Source of the DNA: JAFAGX01 sp035623255
GTDB taxonomy: Bacteria; Acidobacteriota; Terriglobia; Terriglobales; Acidobacteriaceae
DNA length: 64,000 bases
Reading direction: 5' to 3'
Assembly: GCA_035623255.1 (NCBI GenBank)
Contig: DASPTU010000125.1
Coordinates: 62,001 to 126,000 of the forward strand
Shown piece by piece: positions 17,392 through 25,585 of the stretch. The translations under genes and the position numbers were made by a program. The notes beneath the pieces are model-generated. The model saw only the letters and a program-made list of their open reading frames with translations. It was not told the origin of the DNA and made no database searches. Position 1 is the first letter of the stretch, and each line of letters opens with the position of its first letter.

Positions 17392-19758
17392 ATGCTGCTC
17401 TCCCCCGGAGCGAAACTCGGCCCCTACGAGGTTCTCGCTAACATCGGGGCTGGTGGCGTCGGCGAAGTCTATCGCGCGCGTGACACCCTGCTGAAGCGCG
17501 ATGTTGCCATAAAAATCCTAGCCGGCACATATTCGCACGATCCGGAAAAACTGAGACAGTTCTATCAGGAGGCCGAAGCAGCAGCCGCTCTCAATCATCC
17601 CAATATCCTTTCCATCTACCAGATTGGGGAGCAGGACGGTGTGCCTTACATCGTCACTGAATTGCTGCAGGGAAAAACTCTCCGTGATTACCGCGGCAAC
17701 AATCCCCTCCCGTACCCTAAAGCCCTTGACTATGCCCTGCAGATCGGGCACGGCCTCGCGGCGGCTCACGCGAAGCGAATCGTCCATCGCGATCTGAAGC
17801 CGGACAATTTGTTCGTTACCGATGACGGCCACGTCAAAATTCTCGATTTCGGCTTGGCCGAATTGCTCCCGGCAGAAATTCCGACCAACGCCGAAACCCC
17901 TACTGCCGAAAATACCGTGCCCTCGGGAAAAATGATGGGCACGTTACGCTACATGTCACCCGAGCAGGTTCGCGGACAGCGGGCTGACGCCCGCTCGGAT
18001 ATTTTCGCGTTTGGCGCCATTCTCTACGAGATGCTGGCCGGAAAGCGGGCCTTTGCGGGAGAAACCTTCGCGGACACCATTGGTGCCATCGTTAAGGAGA
18101 ATCCTCCGTCGTTGTCCCAACTGGTTCCGGACATTCCGCCTGGCCTGGAACGGATCGTTTTCCGTTGCCTGGAAAAAAATCCGGTGCAGCGATTTCAATC
18201 GGCTTCGGACTTAGCGTTTGCCCTGGAAGAATTGACTGAAACACGCGCTGCCATGCAGCCTTTGCCATCGCTGCACGTGGGAATGGTAAGCCGCGTATTT
18301 TCTCGCACCCTGTGGCTTCTCCTGGCTCTTCTTGCAACTTTCATCGGCTTACGCTTCTGGTTCTCGCGAGCCTCTTTCCAGCCTGGCACCGCTATCCGGT
18401 CGATCGCGGTGTTGCCATTCCAAAACGTATCGGGCGACTCCTCCCAGGACTACTTCGTCGAGGGAATGACCGACGAGTTGACCACCGAGCTGGCAAGCAT
18501 CGGGGCGCTGCGCGTCGTCTCGCGAACCTCCGCAATGCGGTACAAGTCAGCCACGAAGACCTTGCCTGAGATTGCTGACGAGTTGCACGTCGACGGCGTG
18601 ATCGAAGGTTCGGTTTTACGCTCCGCCGGCACTGTCCGTATCACAACCCAGTTAGTGGATGCTCGGACCGATAAGCAACTATGGGCGCGCAGCTACTCGC
18701 GCGAGCTGAAAGATGTTGTGCAGTTGCAGAACGAGCTGGCGCGGGATATCACTGAAGAAATCCGTATTGTTGTAACTCCGCAGGAACGGCAGAGACTAAC
18801 CAGTTCGCATGTCGTCAGCCCCGAGGTACACGAGGCGTACTTGAAAGGCCGCTACCATCTGAATCAAGGAACTGAGGACCATTTGCGCCTCGCGAAAACC
18901 TACTTCGAGCAGGCGGTCAAACAGGACCCAGATTACGCCGCCGCTTATGCCGGACTTGCCGATTACTACTGGCTCACGAACGAGCTACCCGCGCAAGTCG
19001 CAATTCCGGCGGAGAAGGAATACGCGTTGAAAGCGCTCTCGCTCGACGACAGCCTGGCCGACGCGCACGCCACCCTCGCGGCGGTCAAGTATTACGGCAA
19101 TTGGGACTGGCCGGGCGCAGACCAGGAGTTTAAGCGAGCCATCGAGCTCAGCCCCAACAGCGCCGAGATTCATCGCATGTACGCCGGTTTTCTTTCCGAG
19201 ATGGGGAATCACGACCACGCACTGTCGGAGATCCGCACCGCGCTTCAACTGGACCCCATTTCTGTCATTACGAATGTCAGCGCCGGCTGGGCCTACTACT
19301 ACGCGCGCCAGTACGATCGCGCCTTACAGCAATGCCGGAGTAGTTTGGAACTGGATGCGCAATCGGTATCGGCCCACGACTGCATAGGCTCTGCCTCCAC
19401 CGAGAAAGGGTTGTACGGGCAGGCGGTGGAGGAATATCAGGCCCTGGTAACCAGTTCCGGCGACGATCCCTCACGTCTGGCAAGCTTGGGCCGTGCTTAT
19501 GCCCTCGCGGGCCGGAACTCCGACGCGCGCCAGGTTGCCGCAAAGCTGAACAACGCCGCCAAGGAGCACTACGTCCCCCCGTACTTCTTAGGACTGGTTT
19601 ATGCGGCGCTGGATGACAAAGATACGGCTTTCATGTGGCTCGACCAGGCTTACCAGCAGCATGATTCATATTTGCCACGTCTCAAAGTCGAGCCTGGGCT
19701 GGACAGCCTGCGATCAGACGCGCGATTTGGCGATCTTCTTCGTCGCATGAACCTCTGA
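17392..19758 (+). CDS. Transmembrane Ser/Thr protein kinase with TolB-like and TPR sensor part
   Basis: This 788-residue receptor-type kinase has a kinase domain at about residues 10-280, with Gly-rich loop GAGGVGEVYRARD, VAIK lysine, catalytic HRDLKPDN, DFG (DFGLAEL) and SPEQVRG. One membrane helix follows near 305-325. After it, SIAVLPFQNVSGD begins a TolB/FlgO-like domain (about 335-465) as found in adenylate-cyclase-associated proteins. TPR-type repeats then run to the C-terminus (about 475-785; for example AAYAGLADYYW, EAYLKGRYHLNQG). Acidobacteria carry many such kinases. The ligand and phosphorylation targets are unknown. Confidence 0.92.
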   Translation: MLLSPGAKLGPYEVLANIGAGGVGEVYRARDTLLKRDVAIKILAGTYSHDPEKLRQFYQEAEAAAALNHPNILSIYQIGEQDGVPYIVTELLQGKTLRDYRGNNPLPYPKALDYALQIGHGLAAAHAKRIVHRDLKPDNLFVTDDGHVKILDFGLAELLPAEIPTNAETPTAENTVPSGKMMGTLRYMSPEQVRGQRADARSDIFAFGAILYEMLAGKRAFAGETFADTIGAIVKENPPSLSQLVPDIPPGLERIVFRCLEKNPVQRFQSASDLAFALEELTETRAAMQPLPSLHVGMVSRVFSRTLWLLLALLATFIGLRFWFSRASFQPGTAIRSIAVLPFQNVSGDSSQDYFVEGMTDELTTELASIGALRVVSRTSAMRYKSATKTLPEIADELHVDGVIEGSVLRSAGTVRITTQLVDARTDKQLWARSYSRELKDVVQLQNELARDITEEIRIVVTPQERQRLTSSHVVSPEVHEAYLKGRYHLNQGTEDHLRLAKTYFEQAVKQDPDYAAAYAGLADYYWLTNELPAQVAIPAEKEYALKALSLDDSLADAHATLAAVKYYGNWDWPGADQEFKRAIELSPNSAEIHRMYAGFLSEMGNHDHALSEIRTALQLDPISVITNVSAGWAYYYARQYDRALQQCRSSLELDAQSVSAHDCIGSASTEKGLYGQAVEEYQALVTSSGDDPSRLASLGRAYALAGRNSDARQVAAKLNNAAKEHYVPPYFLGLVYAALDDKDTAFMWLDQAYQQHDSYLPRLKVEPGLDSLRSDARFGDLLRRMNL

Positions 19759-19823
19759 GGATCGGGATTGTGGCCGCGAAAAAGATCGCCCAAACACCGG
19801 TGGCTCGAAGCCGACCGGAACTC

Positions 19824-20153
19824 CTACTTTTTCTGCAATTGGGGCAATGCCGAAACGATAGCGGTACTTAAGTGGCCGTGCACCGCTGTGAGTATCCATC
19901 CCAGCGGCTCTGGTGCCTCTTCCACCGAGGATAGAGTCACCCACGGACCTGCCACTATCACCGGCTTGGAAAAAATCTTGTTTTTGTTGAGGAATTCGAC
20001 AAAGCTCTTCGGATTCTTCACAAATTTTTGATAGTCGTGATTGCTGACCTGTAGAACTGTTACCTGCGGAAAAACATCACCGCCATCCAGTTCCCAAACC
20101 TTCAGTACAGGCGAACCCTCGATTGTCTCCCACTTTACAGATTCTTTACGCAT
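19824..20153 (-). CDS. Hypothetical protein, about 109 residues
   Basis: I do not recognise this family. The start is the ATG at 20153, preceded by a strong GGGAGGG at 5 bases. An upstream in-frame TTG would add 11 Gly/Ser-rich residues. The protein is mixed charged/hydrophobic, without signal or membrane segments (MRKESVKWETIEGSPVLKVW at the start, no cysteines). It is transcribed toward the kinase gene, ending 65 bases from its stop. A small cytoplasmic protein of unknown role. Confidence 0.65.
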   Translation of the reverse strand: MRKESVKWETIEGSPVLKVWELDGGDVFPQVTVLQVSNHDYQKFVKNPKSFVEFLNKNKIFSKPVIVAGPWVTLSSVEEAPEPLGWILTAVHGHLSTAIVSALPQLQKK

Positions 20154-20273
20154 AGACCCTCCCAGGCAGCCTCCTGATCCAGACAAGCGGGCTTGTATAC
20201 CCTCTTGTTATAGGAAGTCAAGCCGGGCTGCCGCGGTTACAGGTTTACCTCGACTAGTTTGGCTTCAAGTCTG

Positions 20274-21119
20274 TTATTGGGGAGACTGCGCTGGTTTCTC
20301 GTTCTGATCGCCGGCCTTGGGTATCTCCTTGCCTTGGTAGGTGATCTTCACGTTCGACCCAAAACGCTTGTAATTGGTGTACTTCACGATTTCACGAATC
20401 TTGACGTCTTGCGTGGAAAAATGAAGCGTGTCGTCAGCCCTTGTGTAAGTCGGAAACCAGTATTTACCATCAACTTGCTCCCGCCAGGTTGTAAATTTCG
20501 GAAACAGGTTTTCGTCTCCCCGTCCTCTTTTGTTGGCACGCTTTTCCGGAACCATCTGGCCGTAAGTCTTCACGATCTGAAAGTCGTGATCATCCACCCA
20601 GATTCGGCCTTGGAAGTAGCGTTTGTTTTTCTCGATCTGCTTGGGTGCGATGTCGAAGACGTAACAGTGGAGTTCGTCTTCCTGTTGTTCTCCCACGTAC
20701 AGGACATTGTATTGGCTGATTTCGTCGCTGGTCAGCACCATTGGAAAGCCATTTTCAAGATCGTCGTAGTCTTCCCGGGTCATCCCGATGCGGGTCAAAC
20801 TGGGCAAGGGCGCGAACACTACGTTCTTCACGCGCCGTCCCTGATCATCGAAGCTCACATCGAAGACTTCCTGAAACTCGCCATCCACAGTCTCGCCATC
20901 AAGAGTTTGCATTTTTGCCGACTCCCGATACCCGTACTGGTCATATGCTTCTTTGAATTCTTTTTCCTTACTGGCAAATCGCCGGATGATTTCGTCGGGT
21001 GTGATTCCCTTGGGTTGGGAACTGTCGAGCGGACCTTCGTCGGCAAACACTTGCGGCAGGATCAGCCCATAGATCGCACACAGTGCGGACAGCAACAGTG
21101 CAAGGCGAAGATGCTTCAT
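20274..21119 (-). CDS. Secreted outer-membrane lipoprotein-sorting-like protein
   Basis: This 281-residue protein begins with a signal peptide (MKHLRLALLLSALCAIYGL, cleavage likely after VFA). The mature part has beta-strand character with GRIWVDDHDFQIVKTYGQM, reminiscent of LolA/LppX-like or DUF4292-type lipoprotein-sorting folds. I chose the ATG at 21119 because the signal peptide starts there; an upstream in-frame start adds 36 non-conserved residues. The C-terminal tail is Lys/Gln/Pro-rich. Periplasmic, with lipid or lipoprotein handling as a tentative guess. Confidence 0.75.
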   Translation of the reverse strand: MKHLRLALLLSALCAIYGLILPQVFADEGPLDSSQPKGITPDEIIRRFASKEKEFKEAYDQYGYRESAKMQTLDGETVDGEFQEVFDVSFDDQGRRVKNVVFAPLPSLTRIGMTREDYDDLENGFPMVLTSDEISQYNVLYVGEQQEDELHCYVFDIAPKQIEKNKRYFQGRIWVDDHDFQIVKTYGQMVPEKRANKRGRGDENLFPKFTTWREQVDGKYWFPTYTRADDTLHFSTQDVKIREIVKYTNYKRFGSNVKITYQGKEIPKAGDQNEKPAQSPQ

Positions 21120-21270
21120 GAGAATAGTGTATCGGAATCGGCAGTCGTGGGGTTGGCCATGCTGCATCCTATGAAAGTTAGAGTGCAGGGCAGGCGTAGT
21201 GGTTGCCGCTAAATGACCTGCCTCCAACCGCAGACGGAGTCTCGGGTTTTACGCGGGCTGACGTTGTAAG

Positions 21271-22545
21271 ATGGCAGTTCGCCATATGTCATCCAGCGCG
21301 CGAGTCGACACATCCCGCCAAGCCACAGTCCAGCAGGAAACGATTCGCCTGGCTGACTTGCCCCAGGTTCGCTCGGCTTTGGCGTGGTTCCGGCCGCAAG
21401 AGGCACAGTTCGCTAGATGGCAGCTCGAAATGGCCCGCATTCCGGCTCCGCCATTTGGTGAGAACCTGCGAGGCGAATGGCTAAAAGCGCGTTTTCAGGA
21501 GCTGCGCCTCGAGGACGTGCATGCCGATGAAGTCGGAAACATCTTTGGTATTCTCCCGGGAGCGGGTAACGAATTTGTTGCGCTCACCGCCCACATCGAC
21601 ACGGTTTTCCCCGCGGGCACTCCACTAAATGTCCGCCAACAAGGCAATCGCTTGTATGGGCCGGGCGTCTCCGACAATGGCGCCGGGGTTACGGCGCTCC
21701 TTGCCGTCGCCGGCGCGCTCCAGTCCTCCCAGATATCGGTAAGTGCGCCAATCGTCTTTATCGGCAATGTTGGCGAAGAAGGCGAAGGCGATCTGCGCGG
21801 AATGCGCCATATTTTTTCCACTCCGCGCTGGGAACACTCCATTCGTTACACCCTGGTTCTGGACGGAGCCGGTTCTGACACGATTGTTGCCGAAGCCTTG
21901 GGCAGCCGCCGTTTCGAAGTGATTGTGCGCGGTCCGGGAGGGCATTCCTGGAGCGATTTCGGCGCTCCCAATCCGATCCTGGTGCTTGCCCGGGCCTTGA
22001 ATGTTTTTGCCCATACACCGGTCCCATCATCTCCAAAGACCACTTTCAATGTTGGCGTCATTCGGGGAGGCACTTCGGTGAACTCCATCCCCGAATCCGC
22101 CAGTATGCGAGTGGATATCCGTTCAACATCGATGACGGAGATGGAGCGTCTCGAGAGTTCGCTGAGGCAGGCCGTCAGCCTGGCGATAGAAGATGAAACC
22201 GAGGCCAGCGAACGCTTCGGTTCGTCGCATCGTCGCTCGTCCATGCTCACTCACGAATTCGTTGCGATTGGTAGCCGCCCGGCTGGCGAGTTGGATCCAA
22301 ATTCGAGGATACTCAGCGTGCTTCGCGCCGTCGACGCACACCTGGGTAACGCCGCACAGATTCAGCGTGCCTCGACCGATGCGAACATTCCTATGTCGTT
22401 GGGCCGGGAAGCAGTCGCCATCGGCGGCGGCGGTGTGGGGGGTGGCGCTCATACCTTGCAGGAATGGTTCGACGCTACCGGCCGGGAACTCGGTCTCAAA
22501 CGAATCCTTCTTACGGTCCTCGCCCTGGCAGGGATAGCGGAGTAG
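21271..22545 (+). CDS. M20-family metallopeptidase
   Basis: This 424-residue zinc peptidase is predicted to hydrolyse small peptides or acylated amino acids. Visible are the metal-site strand LTAHIDTVFP, GPGVSDNGAGVTALLA (bridging Asp), the catalytic-Glu region GNVGEEGEGDLRG and the dimerisation domain GVIRGGTSVNSIPESA. The final metal His is in GGGGVGGGAHTLQEW. Glycine-rich sequence near the C-terminal His is conserved in the family. It converges on the PQQ region. Confidence 0.88.
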   Translation: MAVRHMSSSARVDTSRQATVQQETIRLADLPQVRSALAWFRPQEAQFARWQLEMARIPAPPFGENLRGEWLKARFQELRLEDVHADEVGNIFGILPGAGNEFVALTAHIDTVFPAGTPLNVRQQGNRLYGPGVSDNGAGVTALLAVAGALQSSQISVSAPIVFIGNVGEEGEGDLRGMRHIFSTPRWEHSIRYTLVLDGAGSDTIVAEALGSRRFEVIVRGPGGHSWSDFGAPNPILVLARALNVFAHTPVPSSPKTTFNVGVIRGGTSVNSIPESASMRVDIRSTSMTEMERLESSLRQAVSLAIEDETEASERFGSSHRRSSMLTHEFVAIGSRPAGELDPNSRILSVLRAVDAHLGNAAQIQRASTDANIPMSLGREAVAIGGGGVGGGAHTLQEWFDATGRELGLKRILLTVLALAGIAE

Positions 22546-22560
22546 ACAGGTCCTTTGCTT

Positions 22561-22588
22561 GCAAGCCCTGAAATTGAGACGGGCTTGC
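22561..22588. terminator. Hairpin between convergent M20 peptidase and pqqE genes
   Basis: GCAAGCCC (22561-22568) and GGGCTTGC (22581-22588) form an 8-base perfect stem with a 12-base loop in the 60-base spacer between the two convergent stops. There is no U-run on either strand, so it is a weak candidate. Confidence 0.35.
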
Positions 22589-22605
22589 GAAGAACCCACC
22601 CTTCA

Positions 22606-23712
22606 TCAGCGGGGATTCGGGCGGTACACCCAGCCGCCCGGGTTCGAACCTGCTGCTATTGTGGGAATTTTCTCGTCATTAACACGCGCGAGTATTTTAT
22701 CGACGATTTCGCGCGAGGGTGCGAGCGAGCAAACTGGGTCGGTCGCGGCAGCATTGCCCGTCAGCAACAATGCCTGGCAGCGGCATCCCCCAAAATCCTC
22801 TGCGCGGCGATCGCAACTGCGACAAGGCTCAGGCATCCATTCATCACCACGGAATTTCCTAAACGCGCCAGATTCGTTCCAGATCCATTCGAGCGAATGC
22901 CGGCGTACATTGTCGAACTCAAGGCCGGGAATGACTGCTGCGGCGTGACAGGGAAGCGCCTGCCCCCCAGGATCAATCAGCATCAGCCGGCGTCCCCATC
23001 CGCCCATGCACGCTTTGGGAAAGCGAGCATAGTAATCCGGTGCAACATAATCAATCCGCATTCGGCCGTTCTGGCGGGCTACCACTTCATTCACGGTTTG
23101 TTGAGCTGCTTCGACCTGCGATCGAGTCGGAAGCAGGCCCTCCTGGTTGCGCAGGGCCCAGCCGTAATACTGAACGTTGGCGACCTCAACCCGATCCGGG
23201 GCGAGCTCTTCGACCATGGCAAGGATCTCATCCAGATGGTCCAGGTTCTGCCGGTGAACTACCACGTTCACCGTAAATGCGAGCTTGAATTTGCGAATAA
23301 TCCCGGCAAGTTGCAGTTTTCGAGCGTGGCTGGGCGCCCCGGCAATCTCATCTGCCAGGTTTTCTCGTGATCCTTGAAAACTGAGCTGGATATGCTCGAG
23401 TCCACCCTCCGCCAAGGCGGCCAATCGCGTTTCGGACAGCCCAATCCCGGAGGTGATTAAGTTCACATAAAGCCCAGCCGATCTCGCGCGTCGGGTAAGC
23501 TCCAGTACATCGGAACGCGCAAGAGGCTCACCTCCCGTGAAGTGAACATGCAAAATCCCTAATTTGCCGGCTTCCCCAAAAATGCGGACCCATTCATCGG
23601 TTGAGAGTTCAGCTGCCGTCTTCTGCATCTCCAGAGGGTTGGAACAGTAAACGCAGTGCAGCGGACAGCGGTGAGTCAGCTCTGCGATTAACGCTAAGGG
23701 ACCATTGAGCAT
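22606..23712 (-). CDS. pqqE: PQQ biosynthesis radical SAM enzyme PqqE
   Basis: It catalyses the Glu-Tyr carbon crosslink in the PqqA peptide, the first step of PQQ synthesis. The radical SAM cluster cysteines are C16, C20 and C23 (RCPLHCVYC). Downstream are FTGGEPLAR, and a C-terminal auxiliary-cluster region with PCRSCDRRAEDFGGCRC. At 368 residues it matches PqqE. It needs PqqD to hold the peptide; pqqD lies just upstream on this strand (65-base gap), and pqqC before that. No pqqA peptide gene is visible nearby. Confidence 0.92.
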   Translation of the reverse strand: MLNGPLALIAELTHRCPLHCVYCSNPLEMQKTAAELSTDEWVRIFGEAGKLGILHVHFTGGEPLARSDVLELTRRARSAGLYVNLITSGIGLSETRLAALAEGGLEHIQLSFQGSRENLADEIAGAPSHARKLQLAGIIRKFKLAFTVNVVVHRQNLDHLDEILAMVEELAPDRVEVANVQYYGWALRNQEGLLPTRSQVEAAQQTVNEVVARQNGRMRIDYVAPDYYARFPKACMGGWGRRLMLIDPGGQALPCHAAAVIPGLEFDNVRRHSLEWIWNESGAFRKFRGDEWMPEPCRSCDRRAEDFGGCRCQALLLTGNAAATDPVCSLAPSREIVDKILARVNDEKIPTIAAGSNPGGWVYRPNPR

Positions 23713-23777
23713 GAAGTGCTTCCGAAAATCACTATGCGGAGTAGCGAGTAAATCATGGCTTCAAGAATGGGAAGGGC

Positions 23778-24056
23778 CTAGAAATCGACAATGCGCTTCT
23801 TATGCAATTGCTCCAGGAACGTCCCAACCTCCTGTTCAATCCGAACCGGGTCGGCGTTGCTGTAAGTCTTCTGCAACTCCAGCACGATCTGCTGAACGGT
23901 GCGCTGGCCATCGCAGCGCTCCAGAATAGCGCGCCCTGTACCTTGTAAGCGGATCGCGCCTTCCGGAAACAGCAGCATGCGTTCCGCATCATTCGGCTCA
24001 GCCCATCGGCATCCCGTTGCCAAACGAGGCTGGCTTGAGCTTTCAAGCGGCGCCAC
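23778..24056 (-). CDS. pqqD: PQQ biosynthesis peptide chaperone PqqD
   Basis: A short RiPP-recognition-type protein that binds the PqqA precursor and presents it to PqqE. I start it at the GTG at 24056-24054: it comes one base after the pqqC stop, has GAGGGA about 8 bases upstream and yields 92 residues, the normal PqqD length. Conserved features are QPRLATGCRW, FPEGAIRLQGTGRAIL, CDGQRTVQQIV and a C-terminal helix. An open frame extends 40 residues into pqqC in another frame and is not part of the protein. Confidence 0.88.
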   Translation of the reverse strand: MAPLESSSQPRLATGCRWAEPNDAERMLLFPEGAIRLQGTGRAILERCDGQRTVQQIVLELQKTYSNADPVRIEQEVGTFLEQLHKKRIVDF

Positions 24057-24057
24057 G

Positions 24058-24819
24058 TCAGCTTCCCTCAGCGGGAATGAAAGCTCCAGGTGGCGGCCAT
24101 GCCGGCTGCACATAGGCGAAGTGAAGCGCATCAAGTTGCGCCCACAGGATGTCGCATTTCCGCCGCAACGCGGCAATCACCAGTTCCTGCTCCTGTCGCG
24201 TGCGGGCATGTTCCGCAACCCAATTAAAAGCGTACGTCGCATCTTCGGGAGCCTGGGTCAGACGTGCCGTGAAGTAATCCAAGGCGCCCGAGAGCCAAGG
24301 ATAGTGCTTTCGCAGCGCGTCCATCCGCAGCGCGATGAGATCTCGCGAGAACAGTTCGGTTAGCGAGGAAGCAACCGCTTCCAGGAAACTGCGACTCCTG
24401 ACCAGCTCCAGATAGGCATCCACCGCATAGCGGGTCGCGGGCAGCACTCCGTCACCATTGCGAATCATCTCACGTGACAAACCCGTAGCTTGGCCCAGCT
24501 TGAGCCAACGCTCAATTCCACCGTTGCTGTTGGCATCGCCGTCATGATCGACGATCCGCTTGCGCCAGGCCACGCGGAACTCCCGGTCCTCGCTGCGAGA
24601 GAGAATTATGGAATCCTTGATGGGAATCCGGCTCTGATAGTAGTAACGGTTGAGGGCCCAGGCTTGCAGCTGCCCGCGCGTAAGCTTGCCCTCGTGCATC
24701 ATGAGATGAAATGGATGTTGATGATGGTACCGTTCCCGTCCTACTTCTTGCAGTCGGGCACGCAATTCTTCTCTTGTGAGCAATTGCTCTTGGCTAGCAA
24801 CTAAGCCCTGAATGGACAT
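24058..24819 (-). CDS. pqqC: Pyrroloquinoline-quinone synthase PqqC
   Basis: It performs the final ring-closing and eight-electron oxidation to PQQ without a metal. The heme-oxygenase-like helical fold shows YHHQHPFHLMMHEGKL (His-rich active site), ALNRYYYQSRIPIKD, DHDGD and GGIERWLKLG. At 253 residues it is full length. A clear AAGGGA precedes the ATG. Within the run pqqC-pqqD-pqqE it is first. The 230 bases upstream hold no PqqA-like peptide with the Glu-x3-Tyr motif. Confidence 0.92.
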   Translation of the reverse strand: MSIQGLVASQEQLLTREELRARLQEVGRERYHHQHPFHLMMHEGKLTRGQLQAWALNRYYYQSRIPIKDSIILSRSEDREFRVAWRKRIVDHDGDANSNGGIERWLKLGQATGLSREMIRNGDGVLPATRYAVDAYLELVRSRSFLEAVASSLTELFSRDLIALRMDALRKHYPWLSGALDYFTARLTQAPEDATYAFNWVAEHARTRQEQELVIAALRRKCDILWAQLDALHFAYVQPAWPPPGAFIPAEGS

Positions 24820-24862
24820 AATGACAATCCCTTACCAGAACTGGACGCCCGAGTTACAGTAC

Positions 24863-24872
24863 GCCGTACGGC
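24863..24872. promoter_or_regulatory. Palindrome GCCGTACGGC upstream of pqqC
   Basis: A perfect 10-base palindrome lies 44 bases upstream of the pqqC ATG. It could be an operator, but a palindrome of this length in GC-rich DNA is not rare. Speculative. Confidence 0.25.
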
Positions 24873-25051
24873 CGCCCTAGCACTCCCAGTCTAGTAAATC
24901 ACCTAGTGGTGGGAATTTCCAGCAACATAGCAGAACGATCATCACGAGGATGTGACAGGCGACGGTCGAGCAGGAGAGACGATTGTGGGGCCATTCGGTA
25001 GGTCTTTATTGCTTGATGAGGGTACCGGATACAAGCTATATCCCGGTCTCT

Positions 25052-25549
25052 TCAATCACGCGGGCAGGCGTTGTTTACGCGCTTTTCTGTCGGCTCTGCC
25101 AGGGCATCTGCAAGATCGTTCTTTTCCAGCAACGGCTGCTCCCGAATCTCCTGGATCCGCGAAGTGACGATCGGTGTGCGGTAATCTGGATGGCAGAACT
25201 CCAGGTGCATGCCGCGGCCGATGTAGCGCTGCTTTAGCATGGCGCCGCCCCAGGTTGACCCGGAAATTGCAACCTGCACCGGCTCGGGACAAAACTCCGG
25301 ATGCCCGGAAATCAAAGCCTCACTCCCGCCGAGCAGGACCGCCGTGTAGCGATGGTTTTGTGTCTCGATGTGCAGGACCGTCGATGGCGGCAGAGCACTG
25401 AGCAAAACCCCGCCCTCGATCTCCGACCGAACGATATTGCGATTCACTTCATCGCTCAGGTTTGGGTGCGGCATGAACATCAGATTGGGCATGGAGTTTA
25501 CCATAGCTTTGATTGTCGGACGATGCCGAAGGTTACCGAGAATGTGCAC
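25052..25549 (-). CDS. Unknown protein between TonB receptor and pqqC
   Basis: A protein of up to 165 residues that I do not recognise. It has no signal peptide or membrane segment. Visible stretches include VLHIETQNHRYTAVLLGG, FCPEPVQVAISGSTWGGAML and IGRGMHLEFCHPDY, suggesting a beta-rich fold; it contains three cysteines. The start is uncertain (GTG at 25549, or ATG at 25504, 25492 or 25477). It sits 36 bases downstream of the TonB receptor and about 230 bases upstream of pqqC, all on the same strand. A link to PQQ or to the receptor is possible by position only. Confidence 0.65.
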   Translation of the reverse strand: MHILGNLRHRPTIKAMVNSMPNLMFMPHPNLSDEVNRNIVRSEIEGGVLLSALPPSTVLHIETQNHRYTAVLLGGSEALISGHPEFCPEPVQVAISGSTWGGAMLKQRYIGRGMHLEFCHPDYRTPIVTSRIQEIREQPLLEKNDLADALAEPTEKRVNNACPRD

Positions 25550-25585
25550 TGTGGGACATGACCTGGAAGTTATTAGCCCTGAAGC

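Noticed and set aside
20259..21212. 317-residue open frame on the + strand
   Set aside because: It is a shadow of the minus-strand secreted protein (20274-21119), which has a signal peptide and a sensible fold.
24821..24880. Short + strand peptide MTIPYQNWTPELQYAVRPP beside pqqC as a PqqA candidate
   Set aside because: It is on the opposite strand, has only two residues between Glu and Tyr rather than three, and lacks the usual PqqA layout.
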